This document shows, in pieces, positions 25,633 to 38,920 of a stretch of DNA of 64,000 nt (position 1 is the first letter of the stretch; each line of letters starts with the position of its first letter). The notes beneath the pieces are model-generated. The model searched no databases and was not told where the DNA came from. It was given only the letters and a program-made list of their open reading frames with translations. The position numbers and the translations under genes were made by a program. Source of the stretch: Tupaia tana. Its lineage: Eukaryota; Chordata; Mammalia; Scandentia; Tupaiidae. Location: NCBI GenBank assembly GCA_026018925.1, contig JAKSZU010000006.1, forward strand, positions 132,163,592 through 132,227,591, in the 5' to 3' direction.

Positions 25633-25800
25633 TTTTGAATTTATTTACTTTATTTATTATTATTAACATGTGCTCACTAGAGAAAGACAAGCAGAGAGAG
25701 AGAAAGGGAAAGTGAGAAAGCAAACCATCTGTTTGGGACTCAAACCATAGTTGGCCATGTGGGAGTCCAGTGCCCCAACCATCACTCTACCTGCTGGCCC
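25633..25800 (-). mobile_element. Short tRNA-SINE
   Basis: AT tail, catgtgctcactagagaaag, reverse B box gggactcaaacc, ending ctctacctgctggccc. Confidence 0.88.
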
Positions 25801-25973
25801 CTGACCCTGAGGGTTTTAAAAAACAAAAACAAAAACTGCACTCTAATGACAGTATTCCTGGTACCAAATGTACCTTAGTGGAAACCAAAATCTTGAGAGC
25901 CACTTTAATTCTGCTCTGGTAAGAGTAGATACTAGACAGTGTAGGAAGCAGACAATACAGACATTAGTTCTTT

Positions 25974-26125
25974 CTTCTCTTTAAGAGAGTTGTTTTTTTT
26001 TTTTTTTTGCTATAGAGGACGTGTGCTTGCCAGAGAGACAGAAAGCGAGAAATCATCCCCAGGCGGATGCCCATACCAAAGTCCCTTCTCCTCCATTCTC
26101 CTCTCAGGATTTTGGTTTTGGGCAG

Positions 26126-26170
<45 letters not shown>

Positions 26171-26260
26171 GTGTGTGTTAAGCTAGCAGGTCTGGAATTC
26201 AAACCATGGCTGACTACGTGGGAGCCCAGGGACGTAACCATTAAGCAATTTGCTGGTCCC
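25974..26260 (-). mobile_element. Long tRNA-SINE carrying a CA microsatellite
   Basis: Reverse copy ending agcaatttgctggtccc. Its internal CACG-rich segment has grown into about 42 bp of CA followed by TG (26127-26177). cagacat[t/c]agttctt flanks it (25959-25973, 26261-26275). Confidence 0.92.
26127..26177. repeat. (CA)21 then (TG)n microsatellite inside a SINE
   Basis: An uninterrupted CA run followed at once by gtgtgtgtg. Confidence 0.95.
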
Positions 26261-27280
26261 CAGACATCAGTTCTTATAATGCCAATTTAAACAGGATTCC
26301 TAATGCAATGATACCTGTAATGGCTTAGGGGTGTGGGCAGTACATGTATGCTTGTTTCTGTACATGCGTATGTGGTCTATATTGAGCAAGTGACCAAACC
26401 AGGATGGAAAACTCTCTAGATCAAACTACTATCAATGCAGCTATGCAATGATATTTTGGATGTAAGATTCACATGGGCAATTGGATGAGTTATGGAAATT
26501 TTTAACAGCATAATATTAATTTTATTGTTATTAGTACCAATGAATTCTAAATGGAACTTTTGCCTAGTTCAATTTTTTCAACAGTCTAAAGCTGAGAAGG
26601 AATGGAATATTTTAGAATTTTCCTCTTGTAATACGAAGACTTTTCTTTTTTTTCCTAAAAAGTATTATTTCTATGACATGGCAATGGACAAAGTCATTGA
26701 TTCAAAAAAGTACCTGGCTTTATTATGAAATACTCAATCTCACACACAGAGACACACCCACACTCTCAAATACACACACACACTCACAGAGAAAGTTCTT
26801 TATTGGATTAAACAGATAGCTTATTATATGAAGCATACAATTTTCCCTGATATATTTTCTGTGCATCATATGGTATCAAAAATACTCACTGCCTTCAATA
26901 CAGATACATTGGCCCAAGGAGTGTCATGAAATTAAATATGAACAAAATGTGAAGTTTCATCTCCCCTTTACTAGACCTGTATGCTTGCCATAATAAAAAC
27001 AAAGGGGATACTTTATTTTCTTAGAGTCTATTAATATTTTTCCTTCTTTTTGCATGCTTACTTCAACAATGTGACACCTCATCATGTGTCATTTTATGAA
27101 AGATCTGATTATTGAGGCCCAACTACCTCTCAACCAGAAATAAAACTAAGAAAATCCACATTACACAATAGGGTCAGGTAGTCCTCACTTCTTCATTTTT
27201 GGACTTAGCACTATCAATTAATATCTATCAAACACTCTGTGTTTTGCTTTTCCTATGATTTCTGTCAAAACTTTAAAATA
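26261..27280. other. Intron, nothing recognised
   Basis: Unique AT-rich sequence with a CACA-rich stretch at 26740-26790. Confidence 0.45.
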
Positions 27281-27602
27281 CAGTTGTCTTCACTTAACCA
27301 TATTTTTGCCTTCCATGGTTTTAGCTAACTGCAACCAATTTGCATCTCAAAATATCAAATGGAAAATTCCAGAAATAAACAGCTTATAAGTTTTAAACTG
27401 CCCTCTGTCCTGGGTAGCATGAAGCAAACTTGCTTTATGCTTCTTGCCATTCTGCTCTACCCCTCCTGGGACATGAGTCATCCTTCTGTCCAACCTACAC
27501 ATGTTGTATATGCTAACTACCCAGTAGTCATTCAGTAGCTGTCTCAGTTATCAACAGATTGTCCAAATATTGCAGTGTTTATGTTCCAGTAACCCTTTAT
27601 TT
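27281..27602. mobile_element. Tigger/pogo-like DNA transposon fragment
   Basis: Starts cagttgtcttcacttaacca and contains the block aaatggaaaattccagaaat, aaacagcttataagtttta, gggacatgagtcatcc and gtaacccttta, which I recognise from mammalian Tigger-type elements. No transposase frame is present. The subfamily is not assigned. Confidence 0.6.
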
Positions 27603-27639
27603 ACTTACTTATTTAATTTATAAATTAAGTTTTTAAGGA

Positions 27640-27700
27640 TTTATTTAATTTTATTACTCATTTTATTTTTAATTTGCTATAAGACACACACACTCACCAG

Positions 27701-27789
<89 letters not shown>

Positions 27790-27870
27790 AAGCCACCAGA
27801 TCCAGGACTCGAACTGTGGTTGACCATGTGGGAGTCCAGTATCTTAACCACCGTGCCACCTGCCAGCCCC
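27640..27870 (-). mobile_element. Short tRNA-SINE with an expanded GA run
   Basis: aatttgctataagacacac, a GA run of about 80 bp, then aagccaccagatccaggactcg and ending gtgccacctgccagcccc. Confidence 0.92.
27706..27785. repeat. (GA)40 microsatellite inside a SINE
   Basis: About 80 bp of pure GA in the place where other copies have a short GA tract. Confidence 0.96.
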
Positions 27871-28491
27871 TATAAATGAAGTTTTATCAGAAGTATTGTA
27901 CGTATAGGAAAAAACTAAGCATATCAAGAATTTGGCACTATCTGTGGTGTTGGGCTTCCACTGGAAGTCCTGGAACATATTCCCTGCAGATAAGACAGGA
28001 CTTCTACAGGCAGAGACATAAGTGTATCTATATGCCAATAAAATAATTATGCATTTTAATATATACTTATGCCAAATAAAAAATGTTGTTGCACATCTGC
28101 TGCAGATAGTCAAAGAAAAATGTATTATTTTATTACTAAAATCTCAGATTAATGGCATTTTTTGTAACTTCTGAAGTTTATTTTTTTCCACATTATAACG
28201 CATCTTATTAAGACTTGTTGATGAACTTGATATAGCTTATGAAACATAATATAGAATATTTGTTGTATGTAAACAAAACAGAAAAAATGTTAACAAAAAG
28301 AAACTGAAATAACTGCAATTGGAAACAGAACTGGAGAGCCTTAAGATAGTATATTGGTAATATAATTATCCTAATACAATATAACAAATCCTAGCTCTTA
28401 CTTCAAAATAAACTCAAACAAATCATTTCACTACAAATGCTATTTCTGAATTATCATCCCTGCCACATTGATAATGTACATTTTCTTTTAA
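27871..28491. other. Intron, nothing recognised
   Basis: Unique AT-rich sequence before the MIR. Confidence 0.45.
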
Positions 28492-28690
28492 CTACCGTTT
28501 ATCAAGTACCTTCTGTTAGCTGGGCAGGAACTTGATGCTTTATTTAATGATCACCACAAACTACAACAAAAATATATTATCTGTATTTTAGAAATGAGGA
28601 GAGTGATTTAATTGCTCAGGTCATGTACTAGGGACTAGCAGAGCAGTCACTCAAACTTTGTTCTATTTGACTGAAGAGTCTTTACTATTG
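28492..28690 (-). mobile_element. MIR SINE (ancient)
   Basis: Reverse orientation: taccgtttatcaagtacctt..., then tattttagaaatgaggag, then cag-rich core and a tgacta tail, in MIR order. Confidence 0.7.
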
Positions 28691-29140
28691 ACTACACTCC
28701 TTACATGGTATAATCATGTCAGAACAATGGCAATACAGCAGCCACCACTGCTAATTCAACAAAAACATAGTCGATCAAGATCACATCTTTAAAAATTTGA
28801 CTGAATCATCAAATGCTTTGGCGTCATATTATATACAGCCCAAAAATGATACATAATTCCCTGTCCAGATGGTCAGGAGTTTAGTGTATGGTGATAATAA
28901 TAATAATAATAGTAATAATAATAAAAGTAAAACTGGTATTTTAAAATTTCTTAACAATGAAAGCAATTTGTACAGATTTATTTCATCAGTCAAGCTAGTA
29001 TGGCTTAGAAACAAATGACCCTCAGGCTATGTCTACATACTCAGAGATCTGAAAGATGGATACTATAACTTCAGGACAAACCAAGCAATCACATCCACCT
29101 GGAGAACACAAACAGAGGACTGCAAAAAGTTCATGGAGGG
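28691..29140. other. Intron with a (TAA)n run
   Basis: Unique sequence. A TAA/TAG-rich microsatellite lies at 28893-28925. Confidence 0.5.
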
Positions 29141-29322
29141 GGCCAGCAGATGGCATGCTGGTTAAGGCACTGGACCCCCACATGGTCATGAATCCTAGAC
29201 CTAAAGACTTGCTTTCTCGCTTTCCCTCTGCCTTTCTCTCTCTGTCTCTCTCTGGTGAGCACATGTGCCCTACAGCAAATTTATAAAATAATAACAATAA
29301 TGAATAAAATTAAACAACAACA
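29141..29322 (+). mobile_element. Short tRNA-SINE, partly deleted head
   Basis: ggccagcagatggcatgctgg, then a shortened anticodon-B-box part, CT body, ccctacagcaaatt and AAT tail. Confidence 0.85.
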
Positions 29323-29461
29323 ATGAAGTTGATGGGGAAATGAAATTAAATCACAAGCTTATTTTGGTGCAAAAAATTTTGAAATCCATGCATAATTTTT
29401 TTCATAGTATTAATTTTTAATAAACATTTTTAAGACCCCCTCATATAATTATAGTCACCAT

Positions 29462-29650
29462 TATCTTGAACTTTTCACATGCTAGTATTATCTAGAATAG
29501 TAAAGACTCTTCAGTCAGATGAAGCAACTGGAGTTCAGAAAGATAAAGTAGCATTCTAAATACTTAATACCTATTAAGTGATGGGCAAGATAGAAACAAA
29601 GTGCTGTGAAGCAAATTCAGAGTGCCAGACTGTATCAGTCACTTCTACTA
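29462..29650 (-). mobile_element. MIR SINE (ancient)
   Basis: Contains gatgaagcaactggagttcagaaagataaagta and a gccagactgtat ending, the reverse MIR core in decayed form. Confidence 0.55.
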
Positions 29651-29887
29651 CTACATCTTTATAAGTCTCAGCTACACTGAAAAACACCAACTATCAAGTC
29701 TGACTGAAAACTAAAATGTGAATATGTCTAGAGTAATGAAGCACTGCCACATATCGACGGTGTTCCTGAGAGTCATGCATTCATTCTTCTCTCTATTCAT
29801 TCTTCTTAGGGGCAATACTTTCGCCAATAATAAGGGGTACCCAGCAGTCAAATGACTGCATGTAAAGAATAAAGTATTTCCATAACT

Positions 29888-30335
29888 GTAGTAGATTAAA
29901 TTGTGTCTCTGAAATAAAATATATCTAAGACCTAACCCCTAGTACTTATGAAAATGACCTTATTTGAAATTGGTCTTTGCAGATATAAGTAAGGTATAAT
30001 GAATTAATTTAGACCATCTTGAATTAAGGTTGAGCCTTAAATCCAAAGACTGATGTCCTTAAAAAGAGAACAGAGGAGGAGAGTTGAGACATACAGGAGA
30101 GAAAATGATGTGCAGACAAAAGCAGATATTGGAGAGATTCATCTACACTCCTAAAACCCCAAGGGCTGCCAGGCAGCCACCAGAAGCAGGTGAGAGGCTA
30201 CAGATTCTTCCTCAGAGCTTGCCGAGGTGCCAACCCCACACACACCTTGATTTCAGACTCTGGCCCCCAGATCTGTTGTTGGAAGCCACCATTTTTATGG
30301 GAATTTGTTATGACAAACTTTCTACTCATTAGTTT
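29888..30335 (+). mobile_element. MaLR LTR (MLT1-like)
   Basis: Ordered blocks taaattgtgtctctgaaa, cctaacccctagtacttatg, aatgaccttatttgaaattg, gtctttgcagatata, gatgtccttaaaaagag and an accttgatttcagactctgg...ttgttatgac ending follow the MLT1 LTR layout. It is an old non-autonomous LTR remnant without genes. The 82-residue frame within it is spurious. Confidence 0.7.
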
Positions 30336-30375
30336 TAGAACCACTATTGCATTAGTGCCACAGGCCTGTCATAAC

Positions 30376-30458
30376 AGTTGCCGGGTCCAGGACTTGAACC
30401 ACAACAGTCAACTACATGGGAGTCCAGCGACATAACTATTACACTACCTGCTGGTCCC
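30376..30458 (-). mobile_element. SINE head fragment
   Basis: Only the tRNA-like 5' part remains, reverse: ttgccgggtccaggacttgaacc to ctacctgctggtccc. Confidence 0.85.
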
Positions 30459-30814
30459 AAGATATAATTCTTATATAAGCTTCTATCTTTACATCATTTA
30501 CTCCTCTGTTATTTGTGATTTTATGTATGCACACTCACATACACAGAGCCATAGACAATGCTGTTCTATGATTTGCATTCTTTGCTTAATCATTTCTATT
30601 GGTTATTACTGATCAAATTTTCTCATTGATACATTTGCTCTGTTTTACTCTTCTTGGTCTTTGCACAAAATCCCATAGTATGAATGTACTATAGGAATTT
30701 ATCTTCTAAATAGTTCTCTAAAATGTATCTTCTAATTACTTTATATAAATAATATAAAAACAATGACAATGGCTAGTGTTTTACAACTTCAGATAGAAAT
30801 ACATACAGTAATTC
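30459..30814. other. Intron, nothing recognised
   Basis: Unique AT-rich sequence. Confidence 0.45.
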
Positions 30815-31115
30815 TTTTCTAAGACAGAGTCTTCCATGTCACAATCTTTCTGTGTCATCTTCCTGACCAGTCGGGCCCACAGGCGCTCGCCACCCTGTCT
30901 GACCCTTAAACAGTGTCTCACTGTGTTGCTCCTGCTGGCTGCGAGCTCCTGATCTTCCTGTCTCAGCCTCCCAAGTAGGTGAGACTCAGGTGTATACCAC
31001 AACACTCAGACTTCAGGATGGAGCAGGAATCCAGTCTGGACTTTCCACATAGCCTTTGCTTGCAGAGAGGTAGCATCTTACCAGTGTTCAGCCATTCTAC
31101 CTAGGCTTAAAGTAA
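30815..31115 (-). mobile_element. 7SL-derived SINE (composite), reverse
   Basis: aagacagagtcttccatg..., then cagtgtctcactgtgttgct, gcgagctcctgatcttcctg and tctcagcctcccaagtagg: the reverse 7SL/Alu-like order. A shorter 7SL-like part precedes it and a tRNA-like head (gcaggaatccagtctgga) follows. Confidence 0.75.
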
Positions 31116-31183
31116 TTTTTGATGGTTGGTTATAGCTGTAATCCATTTTCTATATATGTATGCCCTGGTGTTGAGATTATTTG

Positions 31184-31186
<3 letters not shown>

Positions 31187-31215
<29 letters not shown>
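31187..31215. repeat. (CA)n microsatellite
   Basis: About 29 bp of CA. Confidence 0.93.
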
Positions 31216-31217
<2 letters not shown>

Positions 31218-31262
31218 TGCACAAAAATAGTGAGAAATTATATTTGAAAATATAGGTATACT

Positions 31263-31532
31263 GGGAACCAGCAGTTAGCGTAATGGCTATGTCGCTGGAC
31301 TCCCATGTAGTCAACCGTGGTTCGCATCCCAGACCCGGTGGCTTAAAACTCATGCAGGGCGCATGTGCCTGCATTCCCAAGATCCCGAGAGGAGAATGGA
31401 GGAGAAGGGATTGTGGCGTGGCCAAACCCTGTGGGGGGTGATTTCTCACTTTCTGTCTCTCTGTCTCTGTCTGGCGAGCGCACGCGCCCTATCGTAGAAA
31501 ACCTCTCAAAAAAAAAAAAAAAAAAAAGGAAA
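31263..31532 (+). mobile_element. Long tRNA-SINE, young, perfect 17-bp duplication
   Basis: Near-consensus copy (A box tagcgtaatgg). gaaaatataggtatact occurs at 31246-31262 and 31533-31549. Confidence 0.96.
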
Positions 31533-31549
31533 GAAAATATAGGTATACT

Positions 31550-32504
31550 TTACAAAGGAATGATCAATGCAAGATTTTTGCAATGTGTCACTTCAGAATT
31601 TTAAATACTGTCATTTTTAATAAAAGCTATTTTATATAGTTTGATCAAATACCCATGTATATAATAGAGTTTCCTCCTATACTAGTAGGAAGAAACCTAT
31701 ATAAATTTTACATTAAAAATTAATATATATATTGAAATTCCATGGAATTGTTTATAGCTGATGATCCACCTCCTTGAGAAGCATAGGACTTCCTATCTTT
31801 TAAAAAATGCAACCATGATGGCAATGGTAGGCTTTACTTTTTGTTTAATTTATAAGTGAGGATGAATCTCTTCATTTCATGCCACCCAACTGGTGACACA
31901 GGATACAGTTAACTCCAACAAATACAGAAAATGAATGCTTAAAATGAAATAAAATGGTTACATCTTGCACCTATTTTAATGTTAGGTTATGTGATAGATC
32001 AATAACATTTAAAAGGTCATATAGAAATTATATACTTACTCCTACTCTGCAGTGAGCCCGTTATTACTCTAAGTATCTTAACAACTTTTATGACCAATAA
32101 CAACATTAGTAGTTATCCACTAAATACGGCTATGCCAGGTTATTGGACACAGCTGGAGGCAAGATGCCAGTTGTGGTGAAGCAATCAACTGCTCCCATAT
32201 GCTCCTTCTACAGAATGAATTCTTTACAGAAATATCAATGGTAAAACTTGCAGCAACTTTAGCACAGAATCCAATACATGATGTTCAAAGGAAAGAACAG
32301 TCATTTCCCCAAAGAAATGCTTGGCCTCAAAGAATAGTTAACAATTTAGATAATAAATCAAGAACTTTAATTTCACTATGTGTTATCAAACATGATTATC
32401 ATTAGTAATACATTTGAAAAAAACTTGTACTTAGCTTAAATATTTCCTGGTTACCAGGACATTTCCATAAACTAAAACTAACTTAAATTCTTTACATGGA
32501 TGAT
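31550..32504. other. Intron, nothing recognised
   Basis: Unique AT-rich sequence. A 68-residue frame at 32199-32405 has no support. Confidence 0.45.
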
Positions 32505-32519
32505 TCTAGTATTTTCTTT

Positions 32520-32757
32520 TTCTTTTTAAGAGATTTTTGCTATAAGGCATGTACGCTTGCCAGAGAGACAGAAAGTGAGAAATCATCCCCCGAAGGAGGA
32601 TGGCCACACCACAATCCCTTCTCCTCCCTTCTCCTCTTGGGATTTTGGGCACGCAGGAATACATGCCCAGCATTTTAAGCCACCAGGTCCAGGACTCAAA
32701 CTGGGATAGACTACGCGGGAGTCCAGCAGCGTAACCATTTCGCCATCTGCTGGTCCC
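32520..32757 (-). mobile_element. Long tRNA-SINE
   Basis: Reverse copy ending cgccatctgctggtccc. tcta[g/a]tattttcttt flanks it (32505-32519, 32758-32772). Confidence 0.92.
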
Positions 32758-33094
32758 TCTAATATTTTCTTTAAGCTCAAAAATTTTGATTCCAAAGGTA
32801 CAGATACAACTTAAGTTATGAAAACTCAGAAATTATTGTGACCCATGATGAAAACAAAAGTTAATTTTGGTAAATTATGTAATTTTGTGTGCTTATTTAT
32901 ATACAAGTTAATTAATCCAAAGGTTTAGAAAATAGGCTAGTTCAAATTAAGATCAAGATTAATTCAGAGATACAAATCAACACAGATACTGAGAGTTAGC
33001 ATTCATTATTATTAATAAGGCAAAAGGGAAAAAACACCTTTGGAATAGTTCATGATTATGTCAAAAAACACACCATCCATTGTTTTTATAGACA

Positions 33095-33515
33095 TGTGGT
33101 ATGGTTTGAATAATGGTTTATCTACCGAAGGATTATGCTTTGGAATTCAGCCGTGGTGATTAAGTGTCCCCCAGATTCAGGTTCTGGAACTTGACTATAT
33201 TGTAATGTGAAAATTTAACCTCTTCATGTTGTCCCAGGGTGGACCCTTGGGTCTGATAAGGTCATTGGGGCAAGGCTCCTGCGTTTGGGTTTCCATGGAT
33301 TTATAAGCAGAGAGATCGAGACCAGAACAATGAGAAACTTACGGATACAAATCACACTGTGCCCTGTGAAATGTTCGGCCCTCCCACCATTCTGTGATGC
33401 CCCTGAACTTCCTAGCCACCAGAATTGTTAGTTTTGCAAATAAACTTCCAATTTCTTTATAAATCACCCAGTCTCAGGTATTTCTATTGACAGTGCAAAA
33501 ACACACTAACAGCAC
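33095..33515 (+). mobile_element. MaLR-type solo LTR (MST/THE1-like)
   Basis: Begins TGTGGTATGGTTTGAAT, contains ggtctgataaggtcattggg, gtttccatggatttataag and an aataaactt polyadenylation signal at about 33440, and ends acacactaacagcaca. The layout matches MaLR LTRs. No internal region adjoins it. Confidence 0.65.
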
Positions 33516-35225
33516 ATTTATTCTTTCCTATGTGTGATAATGAAATGTGGGGTAAGGCAGAAGAACATTGGCACATGGGTTGTGATCCAGTAAACTCCGT
33601 TAGACACCACACTAATGTGTGTGCCACAAATTAAAGCTAATTATATCAATTGTAAAGTAAATTCATAATTCTTCAGCTGTCTTCTCTCCTGCTCTACTTC
33701 CCCTGAGGGGGAAAAAACAACCAAGAAACAAACAAAACCTTTCTGGGAAGCTGATTACTCAAATTTCAAGTTCAGAGTAATGAGATGAAGGCACAGGAGG
33801 AAATAAGAGACTACCAACAACATACCTTTATTCTAGTCCTCTACAGATTATAAGGCCCCTCATACATCACTGCACTGAATTTTTTTTAGAGCAACAATTT
33901 TGTGAGAAATACTAAAATGTGTAGTGATCCAAATATCTATGATTTATATGCAGTCGAAAGAGCCTTTCAAGAAAAACAGCATCGGTCTTCCCACTTTCCT
34001 TTTCCCAGGTGCCTCTCAAGGAATCCTTGAAAGTCCAGCCACTGTTCACATACAAAGAAATACCTCTGTACTCCTAGGCTAAGTTCTTCCAAGTCCTATG
34101 GACTTTCTATTGATTTTTAGCTTATGTTTCTTACCTCTAAGTTTACTTTGGCTCTTCAAGATTTGAAGCTATTATTACTGCATCAGTTTACTCTTTGAAT
34201 AAATAAAGCTGTATTATTGAATTTTTCCATAGGAGTCTCATAATTTAGTATTGTGTGAGCACTGTAACAAAGGTAATAAGAATATTTTTGTGATAGATGA
34301 GCTGAATATTTGGAGTATTTGATTTCTACCTATTTGGTAATATTATGGGGTCCTCTATAACTTACATAAGGACAAACACTTTAACTGAACGTGAAAAAGT
34401 CAAAAATATTTCAGTTGTGTTACACATATTATCATGAACAATAACTTTATCCACTAAAATACTGAGCAAATACCATTTATATTTCATAAGTTTCAGTCAT
34501 TCCCAACCTTGAAATTTTTACATTTGTGTTCTTATGTAATTACTGCTCTCTCCCTTTTAGCAAGCTATTAAATAGTGAGTTTAAAAGAAGCCTGGAGCAT
34601 TTCTCACCATCATGTTTATTAAGACTAGCTCCAGATCACATAAGGGGAGAATTATATTTCCTATGCAAGCAGGTGGGTATGTAAGATTGTAAAAAGAAAG
34701 CCTCAGTGAATGAGTCCCGATGAGTAGGAGCAGATCATTATAACAGATGATGTGGGCAGATATCCCACTGACATTCAGTACAGCTTAACACAGCCAGAAG
34801 AGAATAACACTTAACAGTGGTCAAGCTGGAGAGAAGGGACGAGGAGTAATGAGGTAATGGCAGCACATCCCGAGGTTATCTTCTGCTTCTCTTTTAAGTT
34901 AAAGCTCTACCGCAAGGAGAAAAGTCTTACAGTTGTACTCTAGTTATTTAAGAATCAATGGCGGGAGAAAAATGTCCACCTAACTTTTCCTGGCTTCTCT
35001 TTGTGATTTTAACAGGTAAATTATAATGCTTGCCTTATTGCCTGGATGGCTATTATTAAAGAAAACGATTATAAATGTGTAAATGGATTCTTAGCATCCT
35101 TGAATTACTTTAAAATGAAAGGCATATTCTGAGCTCAAGATACTAACAACTGTTAAAAATCTTTCTGCAGGAGAATGTATGAAAAAATCAATCCATAAAT
35201 GTATGTGTATGGGGTAGAGTCTTCT
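33516..35225. other. Intron, SINE-free
   Basis: 1.7 kb of unique sequence. No exon signature was seen. Confidence 0.45.
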
Positions 35226-35476
35226 TTTGAGAGGTTTTTGCTATAGGTTGTGCACGCTCGCCAGAAAGACAGAGAGTGACAGAGAAATAGAAAGCGAGAA
35301 GTCACCCCCTAGGGAGGATGGCCACCTGCAATCCCTTTCCCTCCATTCTCCTCTAGGGATCCTGGACACGCACGCACACGTGCCCGGTGTGAGCTTAAGC
35401 CACTGAGTCCCGGACTCAAACTGTGGTCGACTACATGGGAGTCCAGCCATGTAGCCATTATGCCAACTGCTGGTTT
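35226..35476 (-). mobile_element. Long tRNA-SINE with almost no tail
   Basis: gagaggtttttgctatagg follows tcttctttt directly. Ends ccaactgctggttt. ggggtaga repeats flank it. Confidence 0.9.
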
Positions 35477-35665
35477 CAAGGGGTAGAAGTTTTAAATAGA
35501 AAATACCATCAAAGTGTATTACCACTTCTTAATGCTACTAGAAGGTACTAACTGGAGGAAGTAAAACATGAAATGATGAAATTATCCTGAAATACACATA
35601 TTACTTTAGCTTTCTAAAACATTCTTTGTGACTGTAAATCTAAGACTTCAAGAACGACTCCTTCA

Positions 35666-35836
35666 CGGCCAGCTGCAGGGGTGTAGTCATAATGCAGTGC
35701 TCCATAATGCTGAAATATGGGAAGGTCCCAGGTTTGTGTCCCACAGTCTCCTGTACACAGCCATCATGCACAAGCTAGTCATCTTGGCTGCTGAGGCTGG
35801 GAGTGGATTGTGGCATGAAAATCATTTGGAGATGCC

Positions 35837-35880
<44 letters not shown>

Positions 35881-35889
35881 GAGAAATAA
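35666..35889 (+). mobile_element. Composite tRNA-7SL-like SINE with a CT run
   Basis: cggccagctgcaggggtg head, B box aggtttgtgtccc, then cttggctgctgaggctggg (7SL-like) and a pure CT run at 35839-35878. Confidence 0.65.
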
Positions 35890-35980
35890 AAACAAATTAA
35901 GAAAAAAAAAAAGAATTATTCCTTCATGAAGATATTTCAGCTTTAACCTGGGTCTGTAAAACCATCCAAGATAAGGACCA

Positions 35981-36236
35981 TGGCCCGCAGGTGGTGTGGT
36001 GGTTAAGGTGCTGGATCCCAGTGACTGACTCCACAATTAGAATCTAGGACCTGGTAGCTTGAAAAACACATCAGTTATGTGTGCATGCATGTCCAAAGTC
36101 CTAAGAATGCAGAGAGATTATGGCATGGCCACTCCCCTTGGTGGGGGTATGTGATTTTGTACTTTCCCTCTCTCTACTTCTCTCTCTCCCTCTCTCTCTC
36201 CATTGAGTGCATGTACCCTATGGCAAAAATCTAAAA
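35981..36236 (+). mobile_element. Long tRNA-SINE, older
   Basis: tggcccgcaggtggtgtggtgg head, cccttggtgggggt centre, ending ctatggcaaaaatct. Confidence 0.86.
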
Positions 36237-36316
36237 AGAAAGGAAGAAAGAGAGAGGGAGGGAGGGAGGGAGGGAGGGAAGGAAGGAAGGAAAGGAAAAT
36301 AGGAAGGGAAGGACCA
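36231..36316. repeat. Purine microsatellite (GAAA/GGGA/GGAA) on a SINE tail
   Basis: About 85 bp of purines where the SINE poly(A) tail should be, a small version of the RPL21 tail repeat. Confidence 0.9.
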
Positions 36317-37851
36317 AACCTCCTTCCTGATTCTTTGTAATCTGGAATAAAATATTGGATAAATACTCAACATCTTAAGGTCCATTATCTCAGAAATTTG
36401 GCAAGATTAGCTTACAGTTCAATCTAAATTGAACTCAGGTGGTTATGAAGTATAAGTTGATTTTTCTAAATCTCCCTGTCTCCATGTTCCAGGTATTACT
36501 TTACTATTTATTAGCCTATATCAAAAATCCTATAAGGCACCACACTTAGGGTTAGTTTGAAACGGTTTGCTTTTTCATATTTCTTTTCTATTTTTTCTGA
36601 CCAAGACTCAAGATGATGACAACTAATCAAATGTTTGAAAAATAGAGGAAACTAAAGGAAAAGAAAGATGGGAAATAAATGGCTGCTGAAGCTGTATGGA
36701 GGGCTGAGCTGTAGGAAAACATCAATTCCATGTAACTCTTCCTGATACAGTACTAAAACGCTTAGTGCAAATGTATCTCGTGCCCATTTTAGATGAAGGA
36801 TGAAATTATGATGATCTAATCAGATAAAGAATGAACAATGAGGATCGTATTATACTTTAGCACCAGAGACCACTGATAATCTCAAAGTAGGGAAAGTGAT
36901 AGCATACATAGTTTTGAGAACTCCAGTGACTTGCATAAACTTGTGATTTAATATTCTTTAATGTAAACATAATCTCAGAAATGGTCCTTGATTGGCTTTA
37001 ACATTTGCCATTTTTCCTGTTATTGCCCTTTCTTATGTAATTTCTGTGATTATGACTCTACTCAAGAAGAAAATCATCAAATACCTAAGTTGTGTCACAC
37101 GATATGGATGAGCACATATTTATTAAGTGAATCAAAACTAAGTTGCTCATTACTCAATGTGGAATTTGCTTATATGTATTAAAACGCTTCTTACTGTAGG
37201 CACATAGAGATGTGAGTACTATGAGAAATGCGAGCTCAGAATATCTAAGCTCTCCCATGATTATAAGGATCATTAACATTTTCATGTTTGTAGGGTATTA
37301 ATTTTTTAAAAATACAGTTATTTACAAAAATAACACCTGACAGATAGTTATTTATGCATTGTGTTCTTTCTTCCAAATTCTCACTGAGATCATATGTTGC
37401 CGAGGAATGATTCTGTGTCACCAGCCCAGGAATAATAGAGGAGAAAGCAATTGGGTAAGACAGTCCAAAAGAGGAAAAAAAAAAAAGACTATGGAGTAGT
37501 AGGAGACAGGTTAAAAAGAAGAAAAGAAGATAGGTGAAAGTAATGAAGTGTTGATGGAAGTATCTGTACAGTTCAAGATCATGCTTGTAAAACATTTAAG
37601 AGCAATAGACTTTTCTAATCACAAAAGGGACTTCATCCAATTTCTCAAAGGACAGAGATTTAGAGAAAAGTCTTACTTTCCTGTTCTCTTACACGAATGA
37701 AGCACCTGTTACAAAACAGAAATGATGTCTTAATATAATATGAAACTGAAAGATAAAGCTTTCAATAACTGATAGGATCATGTTGAATGTAAAATATAGC
37801 CTTAACTGATTAATTTTCAAGAATAGCTTAACACAACTTGCTTAACCAGAC
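36317..37851. other. Intron, SINE-free
   Basis: Unique AT-rich sequence. The 116-residue minus-strand frame at 37245-37595 is not recognised. Confidence 0.45.
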
Positions 37852-38075
37852 TGTAGATGTGACAACCCCAGAAAGTACACGTTCCCGAAAAGTTTCTGAA
37901 CAAAACACAGCCCCAAAACAAGTTGCCCTTGAGAAATAACTTCTCAATATGGTGGCGGGTCACCAGCCCTTTACTTTTTTTCATTTCCCGGTTCTTCTCT
38001 TTCCTCAGGACATTTGGCAGACCTTTTTCAGAGGCTTATCCTGAGCCTGCACCGAATATCTCACAAAGGAATAAT

Positions 38076-38088
38076 AAAAACTAGGCAA
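38076..38088. repeat. Left target-site duplication of the RPL21 insertion
   Basis: aaaaactaggcaa immediately precedes the retrocopy. The right copy near 38917-38931 reads the same with one extra C. Confidence 0.75.
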
Positions 38089-38129
38089 GCCTTTTGGCCA
38101 GAACCGCCATCTTCCAGTAATTAACCAAA

Positions 38130-38581
<452 letters not shown>

Positions 38582-38611
38582 TAGGTGTTAAAAATAAACT
38601 AATCTATGGTC

Positions 38612-38920
<309 letters not shown>

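Noticed and set aside
37245-37595. 116-residue minus-strand frame
   Set aside because: Low-complexity Leu/Phe/Ser composition in AT-rich intron, no family.
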